Source: Delftia tsuruhatensis NBRC 16741
Lineage (GTDB): Bacteria; Pseudomonadota; Gammaproteobacteria; Burkholderiales; Burkholderiaceae_C
DNA: 64,000 nucleotides
Assembly: GCF_001571325.1 (NCBI RefSeq)
Contig: NZ_BCTO01000035.1
Coordinates: 62,001-126,000 of the forward strand
Reading direction: 5' to 3'
The stretch's first letter is position 1; each line of letters starts with the position of its first letter. The notes beneath the pieces were generated by a model. It was not told the origin of the DNA. It made no database searches and worked only from the letters and a program-made list of their open reading frames with translations. The translations under genes and the position numbers were made by a program. Positions 63,655 through 64,000 of this stretch are shown here, one piece after another.

Positions 63655-64000
63655 ATGGACAGAAGAAAAGCACTCAAGCACGCCGGTCTGGCCGGCGTAT
63701 TGACTGCCGCAGCGGCGCCAGCCGTTCATGCGCAGGCGGCGGTGCGCTGGCGCCTGGCGTCCAGCTTTCCGCGTTCGCTGGACACCATCTACGGCTCTGC
63801 CGAGGTGTTTTCCAAGGCGATCAAGGAAATGTCGGGCGGCAAGTTCGAGGTGTCGGTGCATGCGGCCGGCGAGCTGATGCCCGCCTTCGGCGTGGTCGAT
63901 GGCGTGCAAAACGGCACGGTGGAGATCGCGCACACGGCGCCCTACTACTTCTTCGGCAAGAACGAGGCCTTTGCCATCGGCGGCGCCATTCCGTTCGGCA
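63655..64000 (+). CDS. TRAP transporter substrate-binding protein, paralogue (partial, cut by window end)
   Basis: The first 115 residues are seen; the gene runs off the window. It begins MDRRKALKHAGLAGVLTAAA, a signal with the RR motif weaker than in its neighbour, and aligns without gaps with the receptor at 62376 (by eye about three quarters identical, including SGGKFEVSVHAAGELMPAFG). It is clearly a tandem duplication product. Differences cluster in the last 20 residues seen (FFGKNEAFAIGGAIPFG against FTGKDYIFAFGCAVPFG). AGGAGGAG gives a strong ribosome-binding site. The downstream genes, which may include the membrane subunits, are not in the window. Confidence 0.9.
   Translation, partial: MDRRKALKHAGLAGVLTAAAAPAVHAQAAVRWRLASSFPRSLDTIYGSAEVFSKAIKEMSGGKFEVSVHAAGELMPAFGVVDGVQNGTVEIAHTAPYYFFGKNEAFAIGGAIPFG

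Overview
This 64 kb window is high-GC DNA from a betaproteobacterial chromosome. The gene content and order point to the family Comamonadaceae (Delftia/Comamonas/Acidovorax type): rpsT-murJ, purM next to an AI-2E permease, hda-HAD-pcnB-folK, hemC-hemD-hemX-hemY, ppc, valS-galU, xseB-ispA-dxs, flhDC, and several orphan Bug/TctC periplasmic receptors. The species cannot be fixed from the sequence alone. I see no prophage, plasmid origin, transposase or CRISPR array. Most of the window is core chromosome with interspersed regulator, transporter and catabolic genes.

Layout. 0-10 kb: a DUF3579 protein, ribosomal protein S20, lipid II flippase MurJ, a SirB1-type protein, an AI-2E permease with purM, then the hda / HAD phosphatase / pcnB / folK run. 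10-24 kb: a Bug receptor, an oxidoreductase with a ferredoxin domain, an SDR protein, two exported proteins (DUF4124 and a repeat-rich lipoprotein), an FMN riboswitch controlling a lone type-II lumazine synthase, a LivJ-like receptor, LysR/SDR/VOC genes, two MFS transporters, a nucleoside deaminase with its LysR gene, and a DinJ-YafQ toxin-antitoxin pair. 24-31 kb: a second Bug receptor, a probable glutaryl-CoA module (CaiB-family CoA transferase, GcdH, divergent LysR), a CidA/LrgA-LrgB pair, a small unknown protein, a 600-base gene-free stretch with stacked hairpins, and tRNA-Leu(CAA). 31-44 kb: cysM, a Nudix hydrolase, tusA, galU-valS, a VOC protein, a CDF metal exporter, DUF1272 and DUF2809 proteins, a monooxygenase-like protein, PaiB opposite a MocR regulator, and two YceI proteins with cytochrome b561. 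44-56 kb: hemCDXY opposite ppc, a membrane PTS-EIIC/EAL fusion, and flhDC. 55-64 kb: a mercaptopyruvate sulfurtransferase, an EamA exporter, a Rieske oxygenase, xseB-ispA-dxs, and two tandem TRAP receptors, the second cut by the window edge.

How genes work together. hemC, hemD, hemX and hemY form one tetrapyrrole transcription unit. IspA and Dxs feed isoprenoid synthesis. CysM and TusA both handle sulfur. GcdH with the CoA transferase and LysR gene looks like a glutarate/glutaryl-CoA catabolic unit. The most unusual item is the EIIC-EAL fusion lying tail-to-tail with flhDC: it suggests that a carbohydrate-permease-like membrane sensor adjusts c-di-GMP beside the flagellar master switch. Other points of interest are the riboswitch-controlled RibH2-type lumazine synthase, a dispersed intergenic repeat present twice, and several strong intergenic inverted repeats with no assigned role.
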